A stretch of 57,543 bases of DNA, from positions 292,419 to 349,961 of the forward strand of contig BMAT01000221.1 of assembly GCA_019649035.1 (NCBI GenBank). The letters run 5' to 3'. This document shows, piece by piece, positions 34,401 to 49,400 of the stretch. The notes under the pieces are model-generated. The model saw only the letters and a program-made list of their open reading frames with translations, did no database searches and was not told the DNA's origin. The stretch's first letter is position 1. The number at the start of each line of letters is the position of its first letter. This DNA is from Elysia marginata. Taxonomy: Eukaryota > Mollusca > Gastropoda > Plakobranchidae. The position numbers were made by a program, and so were the translations under genes.

Positions 34401-37400
34401 NNNNNNNNNNNNNNNNNNNNNNNNNNNNNNNNNNNNNNNNNNNNNNNNNNNNNNNNNNNNNNNNNNNNNNNNNNNNNNNNNNNNNNNNNNNNTGAATTTA
34501 TACGTTTTTTAAATAAGACTAAATAACATGAGTTTTTTTTATAAAAGAATTAATACTAATTTCAAGATAAATTGAATATTTAGATGGGTGCAAAATTATT
34601 ATAGAAAAGAAAATATGATGCCACATATTTATTATAAAAAAATCTCAACATACATTCGCATCCACTTCTATTGAATCAGCTCAAACAAGACACCTGTTAA
34701 ATATTTTGTGACTTTTTAAGGACATAAAAGATGTTACAATAAGTCTGCCAATATGATAAACATTTATGTATGTTGTAACAATGTTCATGAGGTTTAAATT
34801 GACTAAAATTGTTCTTTGTCTCTGATCAATAATTCCATCCCCACCCATAGTGCAAAAATCAATCAAAGACTATGAGCTACACTGTGCCTACTTCATGTAA
34901 CACTCACACAACATACAACAAACGATAGAATATAAAGCATGAACTACTTTGCTCTCATTACATATCAAGTATCTATTAAAATCAATAAATGGTATGTACA
35001 GGATTTACCATTTTGTGAGCATTAACAAACACAAAAATCCAGTAGAGTCCACATTACTTAAACCTGGATACTTCAAACACCTGTTTAATTCAAACTAGAC
35101 TTACATAAACGATCGTATATCTTTTTTTTTTATTAAATGTACTCACAAGATAATTTGAAGTTCAATTTTGTTCCAATGAAATATGCAGATTAGATTGTAC
35201 TGCGCACATTGGCTACTAGTCCTTTTCTTGCCTGCCTCAAACTGTGTTTCTTGACTCATTTCTGAAATCTATCCCCTCCTCTTTAATCTGTACAATGAAG
35301 TCTATTTCTTTATCTATGTATTTAATCTGTTATTAAGTCTCTTTCTTTATTGATCCCCTCCTATTTAATCTCTTATATGAAGCCTCTTCCTTTATCTAAT
35401 TAATCTGTTATAAAGTCTCTTTATTGATCCCTTCCTATTTAATCTGTTTTATGAAGTCTCTTTTTCATATATCTATCGAATCTATTATAAATTCTATTTC
35501 TTTATCTATGTATTCATTCTGTTATTAAGTCTCTTTCTTTATCGATCCCCACCTATTTAATCTCTTATATGAAGCCTCTTTCTTTATCTATCTATCGAAT
35601 CTGTTATAAAGTCTCTTTTTTATCCCCCTTTTCTCTCTCTCTGCACCTGTCTCATACTTTAAGTCATTCTATCTCTCTCCGTTTGTTCCTCTGCCTTTTT
35701 CTAACATCTACTGCTAACCTTTGCCTCGGCCAGCTCTCCCTCGAGATGTGCCACTCTGCTTGCTCCCATCATAGCCTCAGCATTGCCTGCTGCTATTTGC
35801 TGCTGAACAGCTAAGCTTGTTATCACACCTTTATTCTGAAGCTCTGAGTTCTTCATCTCCAGTTCTTGTCTACATGGGAAGAGCAGTTATGTTAAAAAAT
35901 CTTAAAAAAGAAACATGAGGTCTAGCTAGGATCCCTCAGAACAAATATAAAATACAAAGCGATGTAGTTTTAACTCTGTTGATTAGTTACTTAAAATTAA
36001 AGTAGTAAAGAAAGACGATCACAAACTTAGATCTAGCAACAGACAAGATGAAAATCAGAACAAGACAGTACAAAACAGAACATGAACATAGTAGGGTTCA
36101 AATCCGCGCCACTCGTTGGCACCCATTGCCTTGCCAGACAAGAGATCATACGAATAGATCCCTCAGGCATGTCGTAAGAGATCCTTTGGCCTCGCCTGAG
36201 GTCTCGGCCTTTATTGTTTCGATAGCTTTCTCGTTTTCTCTATATTATTTAAAAATTATTCAGAGTATCAAAATTGAGAATTCTTCTTTTTTTGCAAGGT
36301 TCACTTTTTTGTTATGTGCAAAACAAAAATAAACAGCTGTGTATTGGTCTGAAAAGACCAGGCTCAGGAAGTGTGTAATTTTTAGGTAATAGCATTGTGG
36401 TACAACCAAAGATTTACAACTATAAGTGGTAAGTTACAATACTTTTAAAGAAATCAAGGGAAGTATCTAAAGGTTTCTGTTTCCTTTTGGTATTTGTAAT
36501 ACCTCACTGATTACAAAATGAGTATGAGACTTCTTTGAGGTAATGAAAATTTAGTTTTATGTTTAGAAGCATAAAAGTTAATAAGATAGTTTTTCAAACT
36601 GGTACTTTCCCTTTTTCCTCCTGCCTCCTGACATTTAGTATGACAATAAAACATGCTCTTAAATTATAATTTTACAGCCCTCTAAGTTCCACTGATAAGC
36701 TTAACTTTGAAACATAAAGGATTATCTTTTTTCCTTCTGACTTGTTTCTACCTAAAGTTGTTGAGCTCTGAAGTAAGTCTCTGATTCTTTATAAATATAG
36801 ATCCCTCAAAAATTAAAAAAAGAAAAGAATTCTTCAAACTGAATTTTCACTCTTCCCTTCTGCCTCCTAAGATCTAGTATAACAATACTATAAATTTTAG
36901 CAATAAAGCTTAACTTTAAAACAGAAACAGAAAATTTTTCTAACCCTGTGGCTTGTTTTTTTTACCTGATATTGTTGAGCTCTGCAGTTAGTCTCTGATT
37001 TTCCTTGAACATTGATCCCTCAGTAGCCTTAGCCTGCTTCTGAAATCCCTTGATTTCCTCATACAAACGTTTGTTTTCTGCCTGATAGCCAGCGAGCAAA
37101 TTTTCTTGCTCTTGGATTTCTCTGTCCAAGCGTGTTATTCGACCTGTGCCAATTTAAAAAAAAAAAAAATTTTAAACCTGCAATCGAGTATGTCAGCTTT
37201 ACTTATTAGAAGAAAGTTTTAATCCATCACCATATTGCTTTTTCCTTTTCAACAAGATTTTTTTAACCTTTAGCCATAATAGTGCTATTTTTTGTTATAA
37301 AAAACCATTGTCTAAAAGTTTTAATCTGAGAAATATAAAACTATAAAACTCAATAAATTTATAGCGCCTTAACCATAAATTTCAATCCAATATGTATAAA

Positions 37401-40400
37401 TGAAAAGTCAACAACAAATCTGAATTGACTTAACAACAAATGAATATTTATGGGTATAAAAATGCTAAATAAATCTCACTCTCTTCGCAGCCTTCTGCTG
37501 TAGGTGACCCATCTGATGTTTTCATCTTGGATTCCTTATCTGCTTCAATTTCTTTCAACTGTTTTAAGAAAAAATTTATATATCTATTTAAAATCAACTC
37601 AGTTGCAACATTTCATTTCATACTTATGATATCAAACTCTAATATATTATAGCTATTAACTTTTTTTCTTTGTTCCTATGTACCTCTCATATTAATTGGT
37701 TCATATGATCCAGTTTTTTATTTACCTTGGCTGCCAGTACAAAGTTTTCTTGTTTCAGGGCAAAAACTTCTTCTTCATACTTAAACTTCTGGTCGCTCAA
37801 CTGATTCTTGAATGATTCTTCTTGAAGCTGAAGTTGCTCTGTAGGGACAGATTTAAAAAAAAAAAAAAGAAAACGAAGGATAGTCATACAGATGCAAATT
37901 AGAAGTCTTAAATATATTTTGCATTTTTTAAATCATTTATGAATGTGGGGTTCTGAGCGGATATTCTAAATGTCACTAATCTTTCAAAACCTTCAAATAA
38001 TTTTATTGCTGCATATCACTAACTGAAAATTTTATTACAGAACATTGCAAAACAGCAAATTCTTCAAGCTTTATATTCTTATCTATGCAATATAAGACCT
38101 TAAACATGTACTAATGAGCCAGATAATTAAAATAAGAATGATCAATTTTAATCATTTTCTTTAATCATTTTTCTGAAGAGACTGCACACTTCACAGTTTC
38201 CTAACAGAAAGAGGGCAACAAAAAGAATGGCAAATTTCAAATCATACTAATGATTGATGATAATATTTTGCAATTTTGGTGCACTTGTTCTGTTCTAAGA
38301 CAGTTAAAGCCGATATTAAACCTACCTTGCAGTCTCACTTTGGAGTTCCTCTCAGTGACAAGTTGTACCCTCAAATCCTTCACTTCCTCTAAAATGGCTG
38401 TGTCTGGTTCATGATGCACCCCATCTCCACTTATATCATGCTGGTCAGTCAATTTGAACAAGTAATATAAGATTTGAATGAAAGGACAATTGACATGTTT
38501 CAGACTAAAATATCATAGTTTGAATTTTAAAGGCGCTATTCTGTTGCCAGAGTCAACTTTCATGATGTTCCATAAAAGCTATAACTTTAGCAGCTTCACT
38601 GCTTGTCAAAATTTTAGTTTGATTTTTAAAAAGGGTTATTTTAAGCAGTTTCAAATCATCTAGATACTAAAACTGAAGAAACATAGTTTTTATTTTTTCT
38701 TACTTACATTTTTTTCCTCCAAATTCCAAAAGACACATAAGAAATTGTAAAGTGATGCTACTGATTCTGCCTTAGATGTTATAGTGAAACTCAGGAATAA
38801 CGAGAACTTATGTTTTATTAACAGCTCTCCTTATAGCAGGTGCTCTTGTTTTTGGCAAACAAAGGTTTAAATAGGATCTTATTGAAAGCAGAGAAAGTAG
38901 AATTGGTTGTGCATTTTGGATCAGCAAGAGACAGCCAGTGATAGGTGAATTCTCCCCCTTAAATATGCGCAGAAAGTGGAGAGGTGGAAATGGGTGCCAA
39001 AAAGCATGACAGTGTGTAAGCAGTCCTGAGAAAGTTGAATTACGGGTTGTTTTTTGGCATTTTGAGCGTCTTCTCATGTTAAGTTAAATGTTTCACATGG
39101 CTTTGTTTTCGTTATTGCCGCAGTAACCCCTCTGGGCTCTTGTAATTCTCAAAATAAATTTTAGGACAAAATTGAGAGAGAAACAGGGATTTTCAAATTT
39201 CTTGTTATGCCTACAGTTCTCGTTACTCCTGTTGTCAGTAAATATGGGTTCTACTGCGCTTTAATCAAACAACAGAATGACAGCAACCTTGAGACACTTG
39301 TCTAAACAATAAGAAAAGAAGCATTGAGGCTTTTAGACCACATTCATTGTAGGGAGAATTTTGAGCAGCTAAGTATCTTTAATCAAATCCAACATAAAAA
39401 ATAGTCTTTGCACAAGAGGAAAAAGAAAGTGAGCTAACCTGATGCTCTTTGAGATAAGACTCCAGCACTGCCTCCATAGACTGCATGAGAAACTTGTGGT
39501 CAGTGCCTGATACTCCACCTTTACTCAACATTCGCTGGATGGGGGAGAATTTATCGGTTGATGCCAAAACTGATTCTTTGGCTGCTGGGAATACAGAAAA
39601 AAAAAAGACAGTGCACGAAGTATAATTATGCTGAAAATGTTTGAGGTGAGGACAGGAGGAATTAATGCTAGCTCATATTCAAAATAAACTCAAACACAAA
39701 CATGATTCATTTTCTATCTGCTATAGAAGAAAGTAGAGTAAGTCATAATGAAATGATAAATGATATGGAGAAGTTCGAGTTAAAGTGATTTTTAAGTCTC
39801 TAGGAAAAATACAAGAATCTTTTTTTAGTCCTCTAGGGGGAAATTTGTACCCAGGCTCATCTTTAAAATGATAAACTATATATGAAGTCCAGCATGTTTT
39901 CCTTGAAATCATTAAGGAATTTGGATCTGTTAGATGTAAGGAAAAAAAATATGGGCGTCTGTGGATTATTCATTTTGTTCCCAGTGTCAAAACGTTTGGG
40001 GAATTTTGGATGCAAATAGTTCAAGGGGTCAGTGATAGCTGCTCGAACTAGTTCAACGACTAGAAGTTCTAAGAGACTAAAGAGGAAATTACCAGCGGAA
40101 AACAAATTACTTCGTCGACAGAGTGGTTTCAAGGGATTAGTCCAGAAGAAATTGTACTTGACTGTACATAGTTTTTGTTAGATGAACGATAACATATTAA
40201 AATGGAAAAAAATTTAGATCATGATGTTGTTAATGATTAGTCATGAGAGAATTATCTAAGCTAAAAGAGCAATGAATCTGAGAATGCTTTTTTTTACATT
40301 TACATTGTATGAAATCAAAGTAATCTACTAAAAATACTTAAAACTAGGAATCAGTCATATACATTTAAAATTAAGAATAAGACACAAAAGTTAATTTTCT

Positions 40401-43400
40401 TCTCAGCTAAGCACTGCAAACAGGCGCATAATCAAATTAATGAATAATTATTCACATTGGAAGTTCTTAAAGGGTACGTTATTATCTTTGGTAAATGTGA
40501 CAGAACTAACGCAATATTTCAAATGTTTGTCTTTGTAAAATTGGGTTTTAAACTAAAACAGCCTAGTAAAAATTTTATTTTCAGTTGACAAACATCCAGC
40601 TGAGCAGAGATAAATGACTTACTACCCTGAAATTTTAAAAGAAAATCTAGATCGTTGCAAAAAAATTCATTAATGCTATGCAAATTTTCACATCAACAAA
40701 AGAACTAAAGCCATTAAGCAAATATGTGTCATACCAAGTAGCCAAATAATGGAAAGATAACTAAAAACGTTCATATTTATTTTGAAGAAAGAGCCGAGCT
40801 AAAGGATCAACTTACTCCTGCTCCTCTCTTTCATTGTTCCCCTGGGTGAAGCATTTTTAAAAGGTGATGAGGCCCCCATTGTCCTCTCACGAGTTGCCCT
40901 TCTAGGTGACGTTTCATCCCTCGAGGACTGGCCTTTGACAGGTGACCTCTGATTTCCTGTTGACCTTGACCTAGGTCTCTTGCTGGAAGGTGATGTTGGG
41001 CGACCATAACCCGAGCTTTGAACATGTGCGTACCGTTCCTTGGTGGATAGGACTGAGCGTGGGAGCAAAGAAATATAAAATAGCAATACAAGAATGAAAA
41101 ATCACTTGGACAAAAGTAAGCTTGACAAAAGATGTCCAATCTCAAAATAACCTCTTTATTAGAAGTAGTCAAATTTGTATTAACATATTTTTGTTTCACT
41201 AGCTAGGCTTCAGATGATAGTAAAAGATAACAATAGCATATGTGCTACCTTTTTCAGTGTTTGAGGTTGAAGACATGCTTTTCTCTCTCACATCTGATTT
41301 TATATCTGGTCTACCTCTTTCCTTCACAGTCTGAAAAAAAATGGCAAGATGGATCGCATTATTTTTTTATATTGGTAAGAAGCCTGATTTGAAAAAATTT
41401 GGAGCATCAATTCTAAATAAAGCAGAAATACAAAACCCTGTTAGTGTTAATAGATTTGAAAGATAACGAAAGAAATTTTTCTAAATAAAAAAAGTGTGAG
41501 GCAATATATTTAAATAAGCAATAAAAAAAAGGCGTTTTTCAGTAATTTTCTTTACTAAGTAAGATTACAGAAAAGAGATGTAAAAAGAAATTATTTTTAA
41601 AAAAAAACCTGTAAACAGAAAAATGAAATTTCATAAAAATTAACATAAAAAGACCTATGTGATAATCTTTCCCTTTTCTGCTCTGTTTTTAGTGACACCA
41701 CCTTAGCCAATAATTCTAGTTCTGGCTGACAATATAAAACTTAACATAATTGGCCAAGCTTTATAACCTTGGCAAATTTGATTCATCATGTTTTTGAAAA
41801 AAAATTCCTGTAATACAATTTGAATTCTCTATCCATGCACATAAAGCAATTACGAATGACCTATCACAAAACTTCATGTCATATATCATTTATATAAGAA
41901 AAGGATAACTTCTCATGCAGTCCTTTCATTTGAAATTACTTGAAAGTAAAATTATTAATTCTTTAGCCTGACAAGAGAGAAAAGAAAAGCTCACCCAAAA
42001 GACATTTAGGTTGTGCGCAACATTGTGGTTAGAAAGGGCCTAGTAAACAACATCTGTTTGCTATTAATTCCAAATTTTTAAAGGGTTGCATATAAATTAA
42101 ACCCATCAGCAGGATGAAAATAATTAAGCCCAGGACATAAACAAATTCAATTAAAATTAAAACTGATAACAAAATTTGACCTAGGGTAAAGAATCATTAA
42201 TGCTAGAAATTACTGAGGAATACTTTCATATATTCTGTCCTTAAAGCTTAGTATTTATAATCTAAGTAAAAAAAAATGTGAGTCCGCATTGTGTCTTATC
42301 ATGACTACTGAATACGCTTTCATGCAAGCTATACTTAAACATTGGGAAAACAAATTTCACAAATTATGTATGAGAAACTTTTAATTAGCTCATGCATTAA
42401 CCAGATTGGCAACATCTTCGTATAACCCGAGCCAGATAAAAATGACAATACAAACACTAATGATGATGATGATGATGGCGATGGTGGATACAATGATGAT
42501 GATGATGATACAATGCTAAACAACACAATAGAAAACAAAATTAATATTTGCACATGGAAATGGACATATTTCTGTAAGTTAAAATAAAATGGCATCAATA
42601 AATATTTACTTTCACCTTCTCTATATTTTTTCATGTTTTTGGTCAATAATATGTGTTATTTTTATACATAGTTCATTTTTTTGCCTTTAATTGGAATACT
42701 TTAAATTGATATTCTAGTGAAAAGATAACAGAATAAAGTTTAAGCCCTCAGGGGTGATTATAAAATTTAGTTATGTGAAGAGGAAACTTTTAATATCAAA
42801 TGCACTATCTTTTGATTGTTTATTAATAACTTGTATAGAACAGTTCATGATTAAAAAAAGCTGGTGCAAGCAAAAGCTTTGACAGTCATGCATAAACTTA
42901 AAATTAAAGAGTGTGAATTATTTTAGAAATACTCGCAATTGCATCAACAAACGCAAATAAAAAGGTCTAGTGTGCATGGCACATTTTCCATTTCATTCAT
43001 ACGTGGTGGCAGAAAAAAAAAAAACAACGCATCTGAAATGTTAGCCTTGTCACCCATTCATTGATAAGCTCAAATTGGTTTTTACATAACTTTATCCAAG
43101 TTGGATTGTTGTATTCCATTGGCTTGATTGATATGTGAGCAATAAGGCACAGATTAAAAATTTGACATATTGAGTTATGTTAGAACATCTTTTATTTTTT
43201 TGCCCATCAAACAAGTAAAAAAATAATAAACTTAGCCTCTGCCTTCAGATATTTTCACTTAAATGAAAATAAATAGAAGAGTTCACAATTAAAAGATTGT
43301 TGTCATATGTGGGATCAATCTTATTTCAGTAACTTGTGCCTGAATTGACTTGGTTGCCTTAAAAATAATGTAGGTGTTAATGATAACATATTTAGATTTG

Positions 43401-46400
43401 ATCAAATACTTTTGGCTATCAAATCCTTTAACTGCGCACTTCAACATATTTTGAAGCCACCATTACTTTGTACCAGGGACATTCAAGAAAAATTTTTTTT
43501 AGCTCAGGGTCAAGGGTGTTTATTAATAATATGAATTGCAACAATTATTTTAGAATTTCACACTTTTCTTTCTTCCCTTTACAATTTAAAAGATAATAAA
43601 ATTTTGCACCATGAAGTCACCCACTTACAAAAGCGGTGATTAAATAAGACACCACAGAAGCATAGATAAGTGCATATTCCCACAATACTGGCAGCAAACT
43701 AATAGCATGTTAAAATCATACTCACTCTTTTTTCTCTTTTTTGATCCTTTGAGCATTGAACAATTTATAAATCTGGTTTTATTTATGATCTTAACAAATA
43801 CAATCACAAAACAGTAACAGGGCACACAAAATAAATTTTGCACAATAGCAACAAACACAGATAAGAATAATTATTTTTCTTTCTGTTTATTATAAGAATG
43901 CCAACGTAGCTGTAACTCTCAGCAAAAGAAAAATTTTTAAAAGCAGCAGCAAATAACATTACGCTAAAATGTATGATATCTTCAGTGTTATCATTTTGCA
44001 GCAAATCAAGCCTCTAAATGTAAATTGAAAGTTTGTTTTAAATGTTTCAAAAAAAAAAAGAGTTGTACATAAATATATATAATTATTCAAATCACATCAA
44101 ACAAGAGCAATTATTATTTGTTATTAATTAATTTATGAGAAAAATTTCACATGTTGCAATACTTTGGCATGTCTATCTTTTGCTTAAGTTCAATTTGCAT
44201 GATTGACAAGAAAAGTCAGGGGGAAAAAACACAAAATAAGTGTCATTCAGGATTAATACCAAAGGAAAACAAGAATGACATTAAAAAAGGGAGGAAGATT
44301 AAATATAAAAGAGTCAAATTGACTGAAGATAAATTTTAGTTCATGAAGAGAGGGCGAAAAAGGGAGAGAGCAGGATAAGAGAAGGAGAGAGTAAAGATAT
44401 GATGCAATGATTGTTGAGGAGAAAATGAAGATGGCATGGATACAAATAATAAGGGCAATGGATGGTAGGTACAAAGTCAAAACGGGTGGAGAGTGGTCTG
44501 AAAAATCATGATAAAGTATATAATTACCACAGATATGACAGGTTGTGGAATGTCTGTGTCTTCATTATTTGAATGATCATTCTCATCCTCTGCATCCACA
44601 TAACGATGTTGTCGTTGACCTGTGAGCAAGTAAATAGTTGAGAAATATTGATAGTCTATTAACCTTTTTCAGTGCAGATTAATTTTGGGGGCGTTTGTGG
44701 GAAGTTACACCCTTTTCTTTAGAAATATACGGAAGCCGCTCATTTTGCTCCTCCCACAACAGAAGTCATTTGCCCAGGTTCCAGTTGGTCTCAATCTTAT
44801 CTCTTATTGGCCACGACCGGCCAAGACCTGTCAAGAGTCAAACTGAAATCCAATCAGAGCCTCTGTGGTTGTAAGATTGATCGAGCCAGATGCCCAGACG
44901 CAAGGTAACAGTTGCGTCATGAGTAAGGGCCCTGCTGTACTAGTACAGAAGTGCGTGACGTCAGCGAAAAAACGGAAATTGTAGGGCACAATGATTTCAA
45001 AGTCCAAAGTAGATTTTTCAATAGCGCCTCATCGAGACATGAAAAATGATACCAAAAACTACACAATCAATAAAAAATTACGGATTTTATTGCATTTATA
45101 CATATTTCGAAAAATATGTTTCCAAAGTCATTATTCTATGTAAAATTGTTATTTGTGGTCCGATTTTTGTAAAACAAAGACTAAACATTTGACACGAGAA
45201 TTCCATTTATGTTCATTAGAAATAAAACGCGGGTGTTTTTCAACTTTTTTGTAATCCTGCCACGAAGTGTGTAAAAGGTGTGAAATTCACCCAGGCTAGC
45301 GATCAGACCGTGNNNNNNNNNNNNNNNNNNNNNNNNNNNNNNNNNNNNNNNNNNNNNNNNNNNNNNNNNNNNNNNNNNNNNNNNNNNNNNNNNNNNNNNN
45401 NNNNNNNNNNNNNNNNNNNNNNNNNNNNNNNNNNNNNNNNNNNNNNNNNNNNNNNNNNNNNNNNNNNNNNNNNNNNNNNNNNNNNNNNNNNNNNNNNNNN
45501 NNNNNNNNNNNNNNNNNNNNNNNNNNNNNNNNNNNNNNNNNNNNNNNNNNNNNNNNNNNNNNNNNNNNNNNNNNNNNNNNNNNNNNNNNNNNNNNNNNNN
45601 NNNNNNNNNNNNNNNNNNNNNNNNNNNNNNNNNNNNNNNNNNNNNNNNNNNNNNNNNNNNNNNNNNNNNNNNNNNNNNNNNNNNNNNNNNNNNNNNNNNN
45701 NNNNNNNNNNNNNNNNNNNNNNNNNNNNNNNNNNNNNNNNNNNNNNNNNNNNNNNNNNNNNNNNNNNNNNNNNNNNNNNNNNNNNNNNNNNNNNNNNNNN
45801 NNNNNNNNNNNNNNNNNNNNNNNNNNNNNNNNNNNNNNNNNNNNNNNNNNNNNNNNNNNNNNNNNNNNNNNNNNNNNNNNNNNNNNNNNNNNNNNNNNNN
45901 NNNNNNNNNNNNNNNNNNNNNNNNNNNNNNNNNNNNNNNNNNNNNNNNNNNNNNNNNNNNNNNNNNNNNNNNNNNNNNNNNNNNNNGGGATAACCTCAAG
46001 AAGGTTAAGATAGATTTTTAGTTTTTCTTGAGAAAGAAGTTTAGTCTTGCACTGAAAATGTAAAGTGAGGTTAATTTCAGAATCAACTGTTGACAAAATC
46101 CAGAGCAGTTATGGATTCAAAAGAAGAAACAGTATCTCACGTACCTATCTTTGTCTCAACCAGCAAAATGAAATACATTAAAAAATCAAAATGACATTGA
46201 AAGAGAAAAAGAAAGTCAACCATTGCACTTAACAAGACAATCGCTTCACATATTCAAGTTTTTTATTCAAACCCTTACGAGGGGAAGGCACACTCCTTGG
46301 ACTTTTGTAATTTGATCTCAGATGAACATCATTATCTTTATTCTCAATATCCCTTCCTCTCTGCTCTATGGCATCCATTTCTCTAAAAATGTCACCAACA

Positions 46401-49400
46401 CTGCGATCCACTGGGGAATAAATGAAAAAACAAACAACAAAATAGTAAGTCCACACATCACATTCGTAATGAAATTATTTTCCTTGATTTAAAAGGATAA
46501 GAAAAATTTTATAATTGTTGTGGTTATCTCTCTTTTAAAAAAAATTGAAATTGGACAGGATTAGAAACATATTAAATTGCATTTTATCAAACTTTACCTG
46601 ACCAAGAGTACAACATTTTTCTTATAAATCATCTTTTTCGATTGCCCATATCTAGTTCCCAGACTTCTGGGTGGCAAAACAAAAACTTTTCATGAAAAAT
46701 TGAAAATTGTAGCTTTGCTTGTACAACATGCAAGCCTAGTAAACCTTTTACTGAAAAAAAATTGCTATTTCCACTCTAGACAATCCCAAATACTGTTTTA
46801 CATTTTGATAATTTCAACCATTTGCAAAATAGGGAAAATTGAGAAATCTGGTGTTACCTTTCTTGTCAACCATTTGACAAGCAGCAGCTGTCGTATTGTT
46901 TTGGTTTTGATCTCCACCCTTTGGCTGTGCCTCACCCATTCCTGTTTTGGCTGTGGCTGGTCGTGAATCTCCTCCATATATGGTTGGTGTGAGCTCTGCT
47001 TCTTGCAGTGCCCTCTGCAGGTCTTCCATCTCCCGACTTGTGTTGGTTCCCATAATGCCTAGGGAAGCAAAGATGAAAGAAACATTGTAAACATATGTCC
47101 TCTCACCGGTCCAAACAGAGTCTGATGTAAGAAATTATAACTAGAGAAAACTCCCGTCTTTTTTTACCTTGCTTTCTCAATATTTCAAATCCACAGAAGT
47201 TTGAATATCTTGGGGAAGCTCAGAAAAAAAATCACACAACACATTTTGGACATAATCCTTAAAAGACAAAAAAGTGAAGGTAATGGACAAAATAAAAAAA
47301 AAGTCTACTGTTATCAAGGGAATGGTAAAGAAATAATCTGTATAGATCACAGTTCAACCAAAATTGTACCACTTTATGTACAAGATTCAGATGGTCCATT
47401 TCAGCAAGGTATAATGTCTCAAAATGTAATCTTTTCATAAATTTTAGTCAGAAGGTAAAACGAAATAATCATATGAACTAAGAATGCTGAAAAAAAAAAA
47501 TTTAACTAAGGGTGCCTTAAGTAGTGATTAAATTCCCATACCACATATTCTACAGAAAGTCAAAGCACCCGAATTTAGACCAAGAAACCAGCATGGAGAA
47601 CTCGCATATTTGCAGACAACATATTTTCAGAAATAGCTCAGACAATAACAGCGATTTATGACTTACTGTTATACATATCTTAAATCATATGAAAATGTTT
47701 TTAGATAAATTTTGAATTAATTGTCCTAGAAATATAGAAATGGTTACACTCTTACACTCAAAATCTTTCGGCTGTAAGGCAGGACAAAATTTGTGTCCAC
47801 CATCACAAATCACAGACTTTCAATTAGTTTTTTCATCTTATATGTTTTAATGTGCGAGACCTCTTAAGATAAAACTTTCAGCAATTCAAGTGGTACACTT
47901 TGAAAGGGATACAGGGTAAAATATCTTGAAGCATTTTTCAATAGAGTACTTTGTCTCTAATCACAAACAACAGACATTAGCCACAGCCTCAAACAATAGT
48001 TATGATAATTTTAGAAAAGTAATTTTTTTCTTAAAATTGGTCAAAAGCCACATGACAAAAGCAATACAAATGCATTAAAACTCTAAAATTCAAATTCTTC
48101 TTTGTTACATAGGTTCTTGGCATTGCAGAGTTAATAAGGCAAGAGAGAAGCGCATAAGTTCTTGGAGGTCAGATAAGCAAGTCTATTAGAAATATATGGG
48201 GCTTTCACAGCTCGCGAAATAAAAATACAGAAGTATACCTTGTTAAAGCAACATTCTAGGCAATGCAAAAACTATTTTGGTTTAAACAGGATAGCTTATA
48301 GAAAAAAAAGGTGTTTTGGCACTAAATTCAGTTTGGGTTTATACCCGTTGAGTATCTTGGGTTAAGCAATTTCCATTCAAAGGGATTCTGTAGTAGAAAC
48401 AATAATCAAACCTGACAGTGCTTGAGTTTTCAGTGTGTCTCCTGGTAAAGTCCCCTCTCTTGAATTGGTGATTTTCGGTGAGGCACTTGTGTTGAAGGTG
48501 GATTCTAATGAATCCATTAATGCCACTGAGTGAAAACAAAATCAATAAAATAAAAGAATATAAACCATGGTTAAAATTTTAATTTCATTCAAAAAAAAAA
48601 AATCTCAGATGTTGTTAAGGGATTCACTGTGAAAGCTCATAGAGTTTGTCCTTTGCATAAGAATAGCTTCAAAGAGGTCGTATTCAATGTTTGTATTGAG
48701 AAATTTTGTTTACCATGGGCGCTTGATTGAAATAAGCAAGCATAAGGGAAAAGTCTGTAATGCGGTTTATACTGATCTGATACATGTGTTCCTGTTTATA
48801 AAAATTAGTTTTCAAAAAGTTACTTGGTTTAAATTGGTTTAAAACTGTTGTTATAACTGATACACTGTTTCCTACCTCGTGAAAGCATACTTGGTTTTTG
48901 ACCAGAAGAATCCTGAAACAAAGCAAGAAGGAAAAGTTGATGGCTTTAAAAGCATCAACACATAGTTTGAGCAAAAAAAAATTTAATTAAAGACTAAAGT
49001 CAGCCTGACCCATACAAAAGACCCCCTTTTTTTCTGTAACTCTTTCAATCCAAACTGGTATCTTGTAGTAAGCTTAAAAGTGGTGATCCAGGAAAATCCT
49101 TCACATCTGTAAGATTTTTTATTATTCAAGCAATCAATCTTTGAATGGTTCTGATAGAGGAACATTTCCTATTTTTTACTTTTACTTAAAATCAATATCT
49201 CAGGGTTCATGAGATTTGCCTTTTTTTTAAAGCAACAGGGTAAGATATTTAGGAATGCAGAAGATCAGTAAGGGATAATGTTTTACCATTAAGTGGTCAG
49301 GTCATAAAAAAACTCAATTAATTACTCTACAGTTTCAGCTCAGTACTAAAACTTTGTTGATTGACTTGCAGTTTATGCTAATCTCAAAATTACAATTTAG

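Larger units (their letters stand above)
34493..35718 (-). other. CEP162: CEP162 intron 21, sequence between the gap and exon 21
   Basis: AT-rich, no exon. Contains a half element starting CAGTAGAGTCC (35040) of the CAGT family and a degenerate minisatellite (35265-35630). Confidence 0.6.

Noticed and set aside
36085..36125. tRNA gene suggested by GGTTCAAATCC
   Set aside because: No A box, acceptor stem or anticodon arm could be placed; recorded only as a SINE-like B box.
39863..40132. Minus-strand open frame as an extra CEP162 exon
   Set aside because: Exons 15 and 16 already join in phase with family-consistent sequence, and this segment lacks matching splice sites.
45181..46096. Long open frames on both strands
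   Set aside because: They consist almost entirely of the 674-base N run.
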